DNA of 64,000 nucleotides from an uncultured Microscilla sp. (GTDB lineage Bacteria > Bacteroidota > Bacteroidia > Cytophagales > Microscillaceae). Below the pieces are notes generated by a model. The model worked only from the letters and a program-made list of their open reading frames with translations. It ran no database searches and had not been told where the DNA came from. Within the stretch, counting starts at the first letter, position 1. The number at the start of each line of letters is the position of its first letter. The translations under genes and the position numbers were made by a program. The stretch is from contig NZ_CANLRP010000004.1 of the NCBI RefSeq assembly GCF_947493425.1, positions 1 through 64,000 on the forward strand, written 5' to 3'. This document shows, piece after piece, positions 41,307 through 51,553 of this stretch.

Positions 41307-43823
41307 TTAAAGCTTTACCCCTATAAACAAAATATCATCGCGTTGGGTGGTACCCTCCATGTGGACTTTGAGGGCTTCTTCCAGGGCTTGCTTTTGTTTA
41401 GACAAAGGCTCATCCATATTGTCTAGCAAAAGTTTGTTGAGTCGCTTATTGCCAAAACTCCGCCTGCGCACATTGTTTTGATCTACAAAACCATCGCTTC
41501 CTACGTAAATCAAACTACCCTTGGGCAGGGTAATTTGTTGGTTATTAAACAAAATATCATCGTTTTGATACCCACCAATCGAGCGACGATCACCTTTGAG
41601 CACTTGTAACTCGGTGATGCCTTTTTCTATATAATACATAGAACTTTTGGCGCCGGCAAACATAATATTTACTTGATTTTCTAAATGTTCGAGGCGTAAA
41701 ATCACCAAATCCATCCCGTTGTTATTCCCAGTTTCTTCTTGCCGCAACGCCATTTTTATTTCATCGTGCAGTTTATGTAATATTTCAGCAGGTTCAAGCA
41801 AATCTTTAATCAAAATCAACTTATCGATCAGAGCTTTGCCAATCATACTCATAAATGCTCCTGGCACTCCGTGTCCAGTACAATCAGCTGCAATTAGAAA
41901 TACCTTGCCTTGTACTTTTTTTATCCAATAAAAATCGCCGCTCACCACATCTTTTGGGGCATACATAATAAAGTGTTCACCCAAAGCAGTCTCTACATTT
42001 TTATGGTAGGGCAATATAGCCTGTTGTATAGTTTGGGCTGCAGTGATACTTTTATGAATCTGGCTGTTTTTTTCCTTAATACTTTCTTCACTTTCTTTGA
42101 GTTGCTCGTAAGCCTTGCGTAATACGTGTTCACTCTGGCGTAATTTACTATTGGTAAATTCCATTTCCTTGTTTTTTTTCTCGATAAAATCACGTTGAGA
42201 CATGATCTCCTCATGGTTTTGGTGTAGCTCTTCGTTTTGCGTTGCGATTTCCTCTTTTTGCAATTGAATTTCTGCATTTTGCTGTTTTAGTTTCCGTCGC
42301 CCCCTTTGTGAGGCGATAAAAGCAAACAACACAAAACCCAACAGCAAGGCACCCAATATAAGCAATATAGTGCCGTACTTTCTCAGTGTTTTCTCTTGCT
42401 TAAGCTGCTCTTGTTGCAACTCCTTTTCTTTTTGGGCTGCCTCAAGTGCCTTACTCTGTTGCATGCGCTCCGCTTTTTCTTTAGCTGCTACTAACTTTTG
42501 TTTTTCGGCTTCACGTCTTCGTTGCTCTGCTATAGCCTTCTGCTTTTCGGCAAGGCGCTTTTGCTTTTCAGTATTGGCCTTTTGTTCAGCCAGTGCGAGC
42601 AACTGCTCTACCCGCTCTTTTTCCAGTCGTTGGTTTTTAAACTGCTCTTGTTGTAATTCTTGATTACGCTTCAGCAAAGCCAGCTCTTGCTCTTTCAGCT
42701 TGAGCGCTTGTTGTTGTTGTTTTCTTTCCAGCTCCGATTGCTTCAACTCAGCCTCTTTGCGGTTTCTTTCGGCAATAAGTGCCTTTAGTTTACTTTCTTG
42801 TTTTTCTACATCCACCTGCTTTTGCAATAGCTTTTGCTGGGCTACACGCTGTTGGCGAGCCATTTTATCTTTTAGCTCCTGGTGTTTTTTAAAGTACTTT
42901 TGCGACTCCTCAAAGGCTTTCTCTTGTTGATACACCTCTGACAACAGCTTATAACTGCTTACCAATACCTTTTCAGCTTTTATGGGTTCTGCCAAGTCTA
43001 TAGCTTTATTTGCTTGGGAGATTGCCTTGCTGTTGTTGCCACTCAAATAATAATATACCGCCAAATAGTTATAGGTATCGGCTATTTCGGCAGGGTTGCC
43101 TTGTTTCTCTCTAATATCAAGCGCTTTGATATAATAAGACCGGGCTTCGCGATACTTACCAATACTGGTATAGGCTACCCCTGTATTGATGTAGGCAATT
43201 GCCCGTGCATTTGCGTTCATCCCAGGGCTAACCCTTTGCCCAACGGTGAGTGCCTGGTTGTAGCTTTCGAGCGACTTTTGTTGATTGTCGGCTTTTTTAT
43301 ACAAATACCCCAGGTTGTTATAGGCATTGGCTACTTTGGGGATATCGTTGCTGTTTTGATGAATCGCTAATATTTGGCTGGTATACTCTATAGCCTTTGC
43401 ATAGTTTTTTTCGTGCTTATGCAAAGTGGCCAGCTCTTCGAGTATGTCCAACCGTTCGTCTTTTTCAATATTTGTTTGTAGCACCTCTTCAAAGCGTTGG
43501 ATAGCCTGTTTGTAGTTGCCTAATTGTTTAAAAGAATAACCCAGGCTTTTGAGCGTACGGGCAAGGGGTAGCTTGCTTTGCTTTTCAATCTGATGCGCAG
43601 TTTCAAAATATTCTATAGCTTTTTTATGGGCATTTTGTTGTTGGTATGCACTGCCTATTTGCTGCAATAGTGGCACCTTAGCCACTGGTTGTTGGGTTTT
43701 GTCGAGTTGGATCAATAACTGGTTCACGTTTTGGGCATGCAAACTCCCCGTTGCACAAAGGGTTCCAATAAACAGCCATAGCAGCAAGGTTTTTCTTAAA
43801 TAGGCGATCGTTATACTTATCAT
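41307..43823 (-). CDS. TPR/coiled-coil membrane protein with cytoplasmic SpoIIE-type phosphatase (copy 1)
   Basis: An 838-residue signalling protein. Signal/TM N-terminus (about 8-30), TPR repeats (about 35-330), a Lys/Glu/Gln-rich coiled coil (about 330-480), TM about 485-507 (TILLILGALLLGFVLFAFIA), second coiled coil, then a SpoIIE/PP2C phosphatase domain (about 605-838) that removes phosphate from Ser/Thr of a partner protein. Metal-binding Asp motifs are intact: GDFYW, AADCTGHGVPGAFMSMIG, VGSDGFVDQNN and the final RDDIL. It starts 3 bp after the stop of a TonB-receptor gene, so the two are translationally coupled. One of three such pairs in tandem. Partner and signal are unknown. Confidence 0.9.
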   Translation of the reverse strand: MISITIAYLRKTLLLWLFIGTLCATGSLHAQNVNQLLIQLDKTQQPVAKVPLLQQIGSAYQQQNAHKKAIEYFETAHQIEKQSKLPLARTLKSLGYSFKQLGNYKQAIQRFEEVLQTNIEKDERLDILEELATLHKHEKNYAKAIEYTSQILAIHQNSNDIPKVANAYNNLGYLYKKADNQQKSLESYNQALTVGQRVSPGMNANARAIAYINTGVAYTSIGKYREARSYYIKALDIREKQGNPAEIADTYNYLAVYYYLSGNNSKAISQANKAIDLAEPIKAEKVLVSSYKLLSEVYQQEKAFEESQKYFKKHQELKDKMARQQRVAQQKLLQKQVDVEKQESKLKALIAERNRKEAELKQSELERKQQQQALKLKEQELALLKRNQELQQEQFKNQRLEKERVEQLLALAEQKANTEKQKRLAEKQKAIAEQRRREAEKQKLVAAKEKAERMQQSKALEAAQKEKELQQEQLKQEKTLRKYGTILLILGALLLGFVLFAFIASQRGRRKLKQQNAEIQLQKEEIATQNEELHQNHEEIMSQRDFIEKKNKEMEFTNSKLRQSEHVLRKAYEQLKESEESIKEKNSQIHKSITAAQTIQQAILPYHKNVETALGEHFIMYAPKDVVSGDFYWIKKVQGKVFLIAADCTGHGVPGAFMSMIGKALIDKLILIKDLLEPAEILHKLHDEIKMALRQEETGNNNGMDLVILRLEHLENQVNIMFAGAKSSMYYIEKGITELQVLKGDRRSIGGYQNDDILFNNQQITLPKGSLIYVGSDGFVDQNNVRRRSFGNKRLNKLLLDNMDEPLSKQKQALEEALKVHMEGTTQRDDILFIGVKL

Positions 43824-43826
43824 AAG

Positions 43827-46067
43827 CTAAAGGTTTACCTGCAAGCCTCCCTGAATGCGTAAAGGTAATTGGGGGGCACCAAAAAATGCGTGAGAGGGGT
43901 TGTCTTTGTTGCCACTAAAATTGGATACTCGATATTTTTGATTCAAGGCATTGAACACATTGATGAAAATACCTGATTTTTTGTATAATTGGTAACGCAA
44001 CGACACATTAAGCAATGCATACCCATCCAGGGTTTGTCTTTTGGTAGGGTTATCTGCCTGAAACGCGTTCATACGTTGCTCGCCTACCCATACCAAGCGA
44101 GGTGAAACAGAAAAGCTTTTATAACTAAAGTCTATGCCTGTTTTTATTTGCCAGGGAGCCACCAGTTCTATTTCTGCCTTGTTGCCATCACCTAGTACAT
44201 CTACCCTACCGTCTACATAGCTTACAATAAAATAGGCATTTAGTTTAGTATTTTTCATTTCCTTGCGATAGTCTAACTGTAGACTCCCTCCATAGTTTTG
44301 TTGCTGCCCCTCGTTTACGGGTACTTCTATAAAGTCAACGTTCCAACCCAGAAATTGTCCATTATAAATATTGGTATGATCCGCATCCGACTTATCGTTA
44401 AACAAGTCGGTGAGCCAGGTATAGTAACTATTGATGCTCACCGAAAACGCATCGGTAATAAAATAACGTGCCCCAAAGTCCAGGTTTTTTGCCTGAATAG
44501 GTTTTAAGTCAGGGTTGGGCAAATGCCAAAAAAATGATTGATAGGTTTGTCCACCATCATTAGAGAAAAAAGAACCATAATGCTCGAAAGTACGCAAGGG
44601 GCTGGGCGCCAGAAAAGAAGAACCATACATTAGCCGTAAGGCGAGTTTTTTGGAAGCTTGCACCACTACGCCCATTCGGGGGTTAAGGGTGGTTCCAAAC
44701 CTCGAATTGTTATCATAACGGCTACCTAACGTAAAACTAAATACTTGATTGGGGGCATACTGTATTTGGGCAAAGCCTCCTATATTTGAGTAATTGACCT
44801 GGAAAAACTCCGCAGGTAAATCAGTCCCTGTAATAGTTCCCTGAATACCCTGCCGAGGATTAATTGGATCCGACAAATCGGCCGTTTTGGGTATGGAGTT
44901 AAAAAACTCAAAAGTGAATCCTCCTACCACGTTTAGGTTACGGTTGATTTGCCAGTTGACGGTTTGGTTTAGCTTTATTTCGTTGCCCAAGGCATATTTA
45001 TAGCCAGTAGCCATTCCTACAAATACATTGCGAAAATTGGTGCGGGGGTCCATCTCATAGATGCTCCCCATTAGCGAAGAGGATAAACGCAGATTTCTCA
45101 GTTTTTTTGTGTAATTAATACTACTCATCAACACTCCTTGCCCATAGAGTACATCTTTGTTGTAAATAGAATTGTTGGGAGTAACCTGTATCGACGACGA
45201 ATGCTGCAAATAATTGTAAAACATATTGAACTGGAAATCTTCCATCTTGAGCGAACCAAATACAGCGTAAGCCTTTCGTGGAGCTTCCAGTGTAGGGGAT
45301 ACCGGAACAGTGGGTGTGATAGTACCAAAGACAGTATTAAAAGTACCCGTATTGTAACCACTCAAGTCAAACACAGGATCGTCAGTAGTTCTTTCGTTCA
45401 AGTCGGGAGTTTGCTCCTGGAAATACTTGCCTGCCAGGGTAAGCGAAGCCTTGCCTATTTTTTTATACAAAAATAAGTCTCCATTGTAGGTGTTATAATT
45501 GCCCATAGATGGCGCAAACTCCACCTCAAAGTTTTTGGCTGATGTTTTAGTAATGATATTGATCACTCCCGCCACGGCATCGGCTCCATACAAGGCAGAA
45601 GCAGAACCATATACTATTTCTATTTGTTTGGCAAAATATACGGGATAGTTTTCTGCAATGGGCATTCTTTCGTTGGTGGGCGATGAGATACGCACTCCAT
45701 CAAGCAAAATAACAAACTTTTCTTGCCCCACAATGCCTCTTGTAATGAAGGTATTGAATGAGTTTTCATCGTTTATATCATCTACTTTAAAATCAGGCAA
45801 ATCCATTAATACATCTCTCAACGACTGATAGTTGCGTAAACGTATTTGCTCAGCGGTGATTACCCTGGTCATAGCCAATGCCTTGCCTGACAATTCTTCG
45901 TTAAGACTTGCAGTGGTAATTTTCACATCAAATAAACTTTTGGCTACAGGTTGCTTCATTAACTCTTCCAACGACTCTTTAAACAAATTGTCTGGGTCTT
46001 GTGCCAGAAGCTGATCATTGCTTGCCAACAGGAGAAGTGAACATAGTAAAGCGCAGATTTGTCTCAT
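43827..46067 (-). CDS. TonB-dependent outer-membrane receptor (pair 1)
   Basis: A 746-residue receptor: signal peptide (ends LLAQ), N-terminal EELM-containing stretch, plug domain (about 60-170, with VFILLDGVRIS-like and YGADAVAGVINIITK signatures) and a 22-strand-type barrel up to the C-terminal aromatic ending (RIQGGLQVNL). It has no CarboxypepD or FecA-type signalling extension. It would import or sense an unknown ligand at the outer membrane using TonB. The gene is directly followed by the phosphatase gene at 43823. Confidence 0.9.
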   Translation of the reverse strand: MRQICALLCSLLLLASNDQLLAQDPDNLFKESLEELMKQPVAKSLFDVKITTASLNEELSGKALAMTRVITAEQIRLRNYQSLRDVLMDLPDFKVDDINDENSFNTFITRGIVGQEKFVILLDGVRISSPTNERMPIAENYPVYFAKQIEIVYGSASALYGADAVAGVINIITKTSAKNFEVEFAPSMGNYNTYNGDLFLYKKIGKASLTLAGKYFQEQTPDLNERTTDDPVFDLSGYNTGTFNTVFGTITPTVPVSPTLEAPRKAYAVFGSLKMEDFQFNMFYNYLQHSSSIQVTPNNSIYNKDVLYGQGVLMSSINYTKKLRNLRLSSSLMGSIYEMDPRTNFRNVFVGMATGYKYALGNEIKLNQTVNWQINRNLNVVGGFTFEFFNSIPKTADLSDPINPRQGIQGTITGTDLPAEFFQVNYSNIGGFAQIQYAPNQVFSFTLGSRYDNNSRFGTTLNPRMGVVVQASKKLALRLMYGSSFLAPSPLRTFEHYGSFFSNDGGQTYQSFFWHLPNPDLKPIQAKNLDFGARYFITDAFSVSINSYYTWLTDLFNDKSDADHTNIYNGQFLGWNVDFIEVPVNEGQQQNYGGSLQLDYRKEMKNTKLNAYFIVSYVDGRVDVLGDGNKAEIELVAPWQIKTGIDFSYKSFSVSPRLVWVGEQRMNAFQADNPTKRQTLDGYALLNVSLRYQLYKKSGIFINVFNALNQKYRVSNFSGNKDNPSHAFFGAPQLPLRIQGGLQVNL

Positions 46068-46566
46068 AAACCGTTTAGTGCTTGATTAATGGTTGATTTT
46101 TAGCAGATTTTAGGTAGCTGTAAAGGTTTATAGGCAAATAATGGTGTGGTATATTACAATAGTCCATAGTATTTAGTCCGTAGTCCATAGCTGATTCGAG
46201 TAAATATTTACCTTATTAAGCCCTGTAAATCAGTAGTTTATACTAAATTTATTTACCTACTTTATTTTTAAAAGGGTTTCAGCTTTAGGTATAAACGTGC
46301 AATTAAATAGTTTTGCACTGATAACCGAGCCTGTAGCTCTGCTACGGTGAGCTCAACGAGTTAATCAGTAGTCAACTTTGGCTAAAATCACTGCGGAGTA
46401 TTGATATTGGGTCTGCTATCATAAATATAGTCAAAAAATGTGCTGTTTTGTCACAGTTAACTTCAAAACATTATCTTATATAACTTGTTTACACCTTAAA
46501 AACTAAAACACCTGGCTGAGATGCTTAAAATCTTTTTAGAAAAAAAGCTATTTGCCAATTAATACA
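46068..46566. other. Intergenic region between receptor pair 1 and pair 2
   Basis: About 500 bp without genes; most of it is a dispersed repeat (46157-46405). The promoter of the first receptor-phosphatase pair should lie near 46070-46150. Confidence 0.4.
46157..46405 (+). repeat. Dispersed intergenic repeat, copy B (long form)
   Basis: Long form of the repeat family also at 20466-20620 (reverse) and 56586-56805. It begins CAATAGTCCATAGTATTTAG, holds CCTGTAGCTCTGCTACGGTG and ends AAAATCACTGCGGAGTATTG. It is non-coding. Confidence 0.75.
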
Positions 46567-49350
46567 CTATAGCCTCACTCCTAAAAATAAAATATCGTCT
46601 CTCTGGGTAGTATTTTGCATTTGATTCTCCAGGGTGTGTTCCATCAGCCTTTTTTGTTGATCGACCTCAAGTTGTGCACAAGCTTCCAGCAATTTATGCA
46701 GTTTTTTGGTACCAAAACTCTTACGCCGCTCATTGTTCTGGTCTACTAAACCATCGCTTCCCAGGTACAATAAACTTCCTTCTTCTAGCCATATTTCCTG
46801 ATTGGTAAAGTGTACATTGCTCGCCTGTTTGCCTCCTATCGAGCGTCGATCGCCTTTCAACAATTGTACTTGATCGTTGCCTTTTTCAAAATAATATAAA
46901 GGATTTTTAGCCCCGCAAAAAGTTACTTTAGTTTGTCCTTGGTCATTTTTTTCCAGGCATAGCATCACCAAGTCCATGCCGTTTTCGTTGCCCGACTGCT
47001 CCTGACTTAGGGCAGTTTTTACTTCTTTATGCAGTTCATCCAATGCCTTGTTGGGCTCATATATTTTTTTAATCAATACTATTTTATCGAGCAATGCATA
47101 ACCAATCATGCTCATCATGGCTCCTGGCACCCCGTGTCCGGTACAATCTGCCGCTACTAAAAACACCTTACTGCCTACCTGTTCTATCCAATAAAAATCA
47201 CCACTCACCACGTCTTTAGGACGATAAAGAATGAAATGATCTCTCAATATCTTGTGCATTTTTTGGTCATGCGGCAATATAGCATTTTGAATAGATTGCG
47301 CTACATTGATACTATTATTAATCCTACTGTTTACTAGTTGCAGTTTTTTATTTTGATCTGTTACTTGTTGCTCGCTCTCTTGGAGTTTATCGTACGCTTT
47401 TCTGAGCACTTTTTCGCTTTGCAACAGCCTGTGGTGGGTCATTTTCAAATCATTATTCTTTACTTCTATAAAATCTCGCTGTGCCATAATCTCTTCCTGA
47501 TTTTGTTGAAGTTCTTCATTCTGGCTCGCTATCTCTTCTGTTTTTTGCTGTAGATTTACGTGGGCAATACTAATCTCTTCTTTTTGCTTTTGTATTTCAA
47601 GATTTTGTTTTTTTAGTTTCTTACGTGCTTTTTGCGAAGCCACAAACGAAAATAAAACAAACACCAACAACAAACCCAATGAGATAAGCAACCCTATAGC
47701 ATACCTTCTCAGTGTTTTTTCTTGCTTGAGCTGTTCTTCATGCAAACTCTTTTCTTTTTGGGCTGCCTCCAGCGCTTTGGCTTTTTGTAAATTTTCTATT
47801 TTTTGCTTTTCAGCCAATAATTTTTGCCGCTCAGTTTCTCTCTTTTGCTTTTCGGTCAATAGCTTTTGCTGTTCAGTACGGGCTTTTTGTTCGGCAAGCG
47901 CCAACAACTGCTCTACTTTTCCTTTTTCCAGTTGTTGGTTTTTAAGTTCAGCGCTTTGCAACTCTTGATTTCTTTTGAGCAGTTCCAATTCTTTTGCTTT
48001 CAAGGTCAAGTCTTTAGCCTTTTTCTCCGATTCAAGCTTAAGCTGTTGTAACGATAAGGCTTGTTTTTCCTTTTCGGAAAGCAACATTTTAAACTCGTTT
48101 TCTTTTTTCTCTATCGCCAATTGCTCTTTCAATATGCGTTGCTCCTCTGCATTTTGCGCTTTGTTCAGACTGTCTTTGATGCTTTGATGTAGTGCATAAT
48201 ATTTCTGGTAATTTTTAAGGTGATTGTTTTGCTGATAAATACCTGCCAACACCTGATAACTATTTTGCAACACCTGCTGCCCTGCCACACTAGTCGGCTG
48301 GTTTTTCACCAAACGAACTGCCTCTTTTGCATAACTCAAGGCATTGGTATTGTCACGGCTAACATAATAAGTAGCAGCCATATAGTTATATAGCTCCGCA
48401 GTTTTTAAGGGTGCTTGTTGCGCTTTGCTTATTTTCACCCCTTTTTGGTATTGATTGAGCGCATTGCCAAACTGCCTTTGTTGAGTATATATAGTACCAA
48501 TATTGGTCAGCAAGTTTATTTTTTTACGCTGATACACCACACTACTTGGCAGCCGCTCGTACAAGGGCAATGCTTGGTTAAAAGCAGCAAGTGCCTTGGT
48601 TGGTTCCTCCAATTTTTGGTGCAATACACCTATATTATTATAAGTGTCTGCCAGTACTCCCAACTGGGCACTTTTTTGGTTCAACTGAAGTAACTGTTGA
48701 TTGCTTGCCAATGCTTTTTGGTATTGTCCAGTGGTGGTATAAATGCTCGCCAGCATTGTAAGCGCTTGTCGGCTTTGTTCAACATCTTGTTTTGCTTGGT
48801 ATATGCTCAATGCCTTTTGGTAGGTTTCAGTAGCTTTAGGGTAATTTTTTGCCAGGTAATATGATTTTCCCTGAGCCATTAACAATTGTGGGGCTGGTTT
48901 TAATTGATATGATTTTTGGTAGTACTCGATGGCTTTCTCGTGTGCTTGCCAGGTTTGGTATAAATCTCCTATGTCATGGTAAGTCACCGCCTGCAGTGTT
49001 TTATTTCGCAACACCTCAAACCCTACTGCTGCCTGCAAGTAATAATTGAGCGAGTTAGACAATTGTTTGTTTGCCTTGTAAGCTTTGCCCAGGTACAAAA
49101 GACTCAGCGACTTTCCGGCAGCATAGTTATGTTTGCTCGCCAAAGCAAGGGCTTGTTGAGCATATCCAGTAGCCTTATCTGCTTGCTGTAAGCTTAATTG
49201 TATACGGGCAATATTATTTAAAATATCAGTTTTTTCGGTAGCATTATTAGTTTTAGCCAAACTACTCAGCAGTGATTCTACACTTTGAGCAGTTGCCTGT
49301 AGGTGCAAAAAAACCACCAGCAACAGCGTTTTTATGAGTCTTATGAACAT
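46567..49350 (-). CDS. TPR/coiled-coil membrane protein with SpoIIE-type phosphatase (copy 2)
   Basis: A 927-residue paralogue of the proteins at 41307 and 51554: signal peptide (MFIRLIKTLLLVVFLHLQAT, ending AQ), a longer TPR region (about 25-395), coiled coil (about 410-560), TM about 568-588 (AIGLLISLGLLLVFVLFSFV), coiled coil, then SpoIIE/PP2C (about 690-927) with GDFYWIEQVG, AADCTGHGVPGAMMSMIG, LGSDGLVDQNN and RDDIL. Start 49350 is chosen for the signal peptide; an upstream frame to 49401 adds 17 polar residues. About 100 bp separate it from the upstream receptor gene. Confidence 0.9.
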   Translation of the reverse strand: MFIRLIKTLLLVVFLHLQATAQSVESLLSSLAKTNNATEKTDILNNIARIQLSLQQADKATGYAQQALALASKHNYAAGKSLSLLYLGKAYKANKQLSNSLNYYLQAAVGFEVLRNKTLQAVTYHDIGDLYQTWQAHEKAIEYYQKSYQLKPAPQLLMAQGKSYYLAKNYPKATETYQKALSIYQAKQDVEQSRQALTMLASIYTTTGQYQKALASNQQLLQLNQKSAQLGVLADTYNNIGVLHQKLEEPTKALAAFNQALPLYERLPSSVVYQRKKINLLTNIGTIYTQQRQFGNALNQYQKGVKISKAQQAPLKTAELYNYMAATYYVSRDNTNALSYAKEAVRLVKNQPTSVAGQQVLQNSYQVLAGIYQQNNHLKNYQKYYALHQSIKDSLNKAQNAEEQRILKEQLAIEKKENEFKMLLSEKEKQALSLQQLKLESEKKAKDLTLKAKELELLKRNQELQSAELKNQQLEKGKVEQLLALAEQKARTEQQKLLTEKQKRETERQKLLAEKQKIENLQKAKALEAAQKEKSLHEEQLKQEKTLRRYAIGLLISLGLLLVFVLFSFVASQKARKKLKKQNLEIQKQKEEISIAHVNLQQKTEEIASQNEELQQNQEEIMAQRDFIEVKNNDLKMTHHRLLQSEKVLRKAYDKLQESEQQVTDQNKKLQLVNSRINNSINVAQSIQNAILPHDQKMHKILRDHFILYRPKDVVSGDFYWIEQVGSKVFLVAADCTGHGVPGAMMSMIGYALLDKIVLIKKIYEPNKALDELHKEVKTALSQEQSGNENGMDLVMLCLEKNDQGQTKVTFCGAKNPLYYFEKGNDQVQLLKGDRRSIGGKQASNVHFTNQEIWLEEGSLLYLGSDGLVDQNNERRKSFGTKKLHKLLEACAQLEVDQQKRLMEHTLENQMQNTTQRDDILFLGVRL

Positions 49351-49449
49351 TGCAAATGTATGTTTATTTTGGTCGCGCTTAATAAGGTGTACTGGCAGCA
49401 AAGGAAAAGAGACAAGTGGTGTATTCAGACACTCGAATTGAACAAAGGG

Positions 49450-51471
49450 TCACTTAAACTTATAGGAACAACCTAACTGAAAGGTTCTGCCCCGGTTGGC
49501 AATGCCAGTAGAAAAAGCCGAGGTAACTGTATAATAAGTGGTATTTAAGGCATTTTTCACCTGTGCATGCACTTCTAGCAAACTGCTAAAATTGTACCTA
49601 ATCGCTGCATTTAACAACGCATAATCATTTTGGCCAGATACCAAGTCCATTTGACTACGGTATATTCCATGTACGTTTACATTCCACTTATTTACATGAA
49701 AGTTACAAACCAGCGAAGCCGCATGGGGGCTGACTGGAAGGGTATCTTTGCTTGTAATAAAAGTATAAGAACCCGTAATTTGCAGGTATTTGGCAATGGT
49801 ACTTTTCAGTTCAAGCTCTATGCCTTGGGTAGACAGCCCTCCACTGTTTTTAAAACCAGGGGCACCCAAGGGGTTATCAGGGTCGTTTATTGGGTCACCC
49901 AGCACAATCAAGTTTGCAATTTGGTTGTTAAAATAGGTGGCTGAGATACGGGTATGTTGTTGTATATTTTGCAAATATACCAACTCTATAGTCCTGATAG
50001 ACTCAGCCTTCAGGTCAGGGTTACCAAAATCTACCGGGTTGTTTTTATCATACAACTCCAGGTAATTGGGTGCCCGGAAAGCCTGCCCATAAATGGCTTT
50101 CAACTTAGAGTTGAACGGGGTGGTATATACTACAGCTGCTCTGGGGTTGATAGAAGAACCAAAATCACTGTAATGGTCAAGCCTTACTCCCAGAGTTATT
50201 TGTAAAAAGTTACCTATTCTGTGTTTGTCTTGAATATAAGCACCAATAAAGTTACGGGGTATTTTTTCGTTAAAAGTCAGGCTATCCCTAAAGGCAACCA
50301 TTCCTTGCTGGTATTCAAGCGTCACAGGGTGGTGGCTCATTAGGTTTGCCACATCGGTGATGGCAGTGTTCGAAAAGCTTACGCCTGCTTTCAAGTCATT
50401 ATTTTTTAGTATTTTCCAGTCCAGGTCAGCCAAAGCATTAAAGTAGTAAGACCCAAGCAAAGGCCCGGCAATAAAGTTTTCGTTCAAGGCAAATCCTGGC
50501 GCTATCTCTAGCCCGGCAGGTATTGCCAAGCCTGACGCCACCCATTTATCAACAGAATAATCTGCCCTCAACTGCAGGCTCACCCGCTGGCTAAAATCTG
50601 CCTGATAGGTAGCAAATATAGATGACTGTTGAGTAAACTCCCGGTTTTGATAATTATTAATCACCCTAAATACAAAAAAATCACGCATAAGCCTTTCTGT
50701 ATAACGCCCCCCTACACTAAAGTTTTTATACTTTAACATCACTGAGGCGTCTGCGCCTTGTTGTGGGTCTTGGGTTGCTTCACCATTACCAAAAATATCA
50801 GGAACATTGTCAAACCTATCGCCATCATCGGTAAACAACTTAACAAATGCATTGAAAGTAAAATCTTTGGTTTTTTTAGAAAAATTGCCCGCTATTCTTT
50901 TAGAGTTCAGGTTGCCCAATTCAAACAATATTTTATTACTTTCGTGGTCTGTCACAATGTTAATTACCCCCAAAAAAGCATTCGCTCCATACAAGGCAGA
51001 CCCTGGCCCTCTGATCACCTCTACTTGCTTGATGTTTTCTACTGCAATCAATCGATTGACTACAGATACCCCTCCTGTATACAAGTCATTCAAACGCTGT
51101 CCATTTACCAACAACAACACTGATTCTGACAAAGCACTGCCTCTACCCCGTGAGGCTATTCTAATAGTTTTGCCTTGTTCTACATCGTATCCAGTCTGAT
51201 AACCAGGCACATAGTTGAGCAACTCTTCCAGGTGTGTAATGCCCATATTTTGAATGTCTTGCTGGGTAAACACCGTTACTGAGGAGGGGGCATCAGAAAG
51301 CTTTTCTTTGACCTTAGATGCCACTTCTATGTTTACATCCATTGGCTTTTCTACTGGTAGGTTCAATACCTCCTCTATAGGTATTTTGAGCACACTATCA
51401 GGTTTTTGAGCGTAAAGTGGCATAGTTATACTAAGGCACAACACACACAAGTAAAAATAAGGAACTTTCAT
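49450..51471 (-). CDS. TonB-dependent outer-membrane receptor (pair 2)
   Basis: A 673-residue receptor with signal peptide (ends LYAQ), the stretch IPIEEVLNLPVEKPMDVNIE, plug domain (about 55-165; VLLLVNGQRLND, YGANAFLGVINIVTD) and a barrel ending FQLGCSYKFK. It is shorter than the other two receptors but complete. It is the upstream member of the second receptor-phosphatase pair. The ligand is unknown. Confidence 0.9.
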   Translation of the reverse strand: MKVPYFYLCVLCLSITMPLYAQKPDSVLKIPIEEVLNLPVEKPMDVNIEVASKVKEKLSDAPSSVTVFTQQDIQNMGITHLEELLNYVPGYQTGYDVEQGKTIRIASRGRGSALSESVLLLVNGQRLNDLYTGGVSVVNRLIAVENIKQVEVIRGPGSALYGANAFLGVINIVTDHESNKILFELGNLNSKRIAGNFSKKTKDFTFNAFVKLFTDDGDRFDNVPDIFGNGEATQDPQQGADASVMLKYKNFSVGGRYTERLMRDFFVFRVINNYQNREFTQQSSIFATYQADFSQRVSLQLRADYSVDKWVASGLAIPAGLEIAPGFALNENFIAGPLLGSYYFNALADLDWKILKNNDLKAGVSFSNTAITDVANLMSHHPVTLEYQQGMVAFRDSLTFNEKIPRNFIGAYIQDKHRIGNFLQITLGVRLDHYSDFGSSINPRAAVVYTTPFNSKLKAIYGQAFRAPNYLELYDKNNPVDFGNPDLKAESIRTIELVYLQNIQQHTRISATYFNNQIANLIVLGDPINDPDNPLGAPGFKNSGGLSTQGIELELKSTIAKYLQITGSYTFITSKDTLPVSPHAASLVCNFHVNKWNVNVHGIYRSQMDLVSGQNDYALLNAAIRYNFSSLLEVHAQVKNALNTTYYTVTSAFSTGIANRGRTFQLGCSYKFK

Positions 51472-51553
51472 AATAACGATTAAAACAGTTCAACAAATTA
51501 TTTTTATAGCTTGAAGTCACCTCAATTATTTAATCCTGGATTACAAACAACAC

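Noticed and set aside
42370-42930. Cys/Ser-rich plus-strand frames opposite the coiled-coil region of the phosphatase genes (also near 47726 and 52527)
   Set aside because: They are antisense shadows of Lys/Glu/Gln-rich coiled-coil codons.
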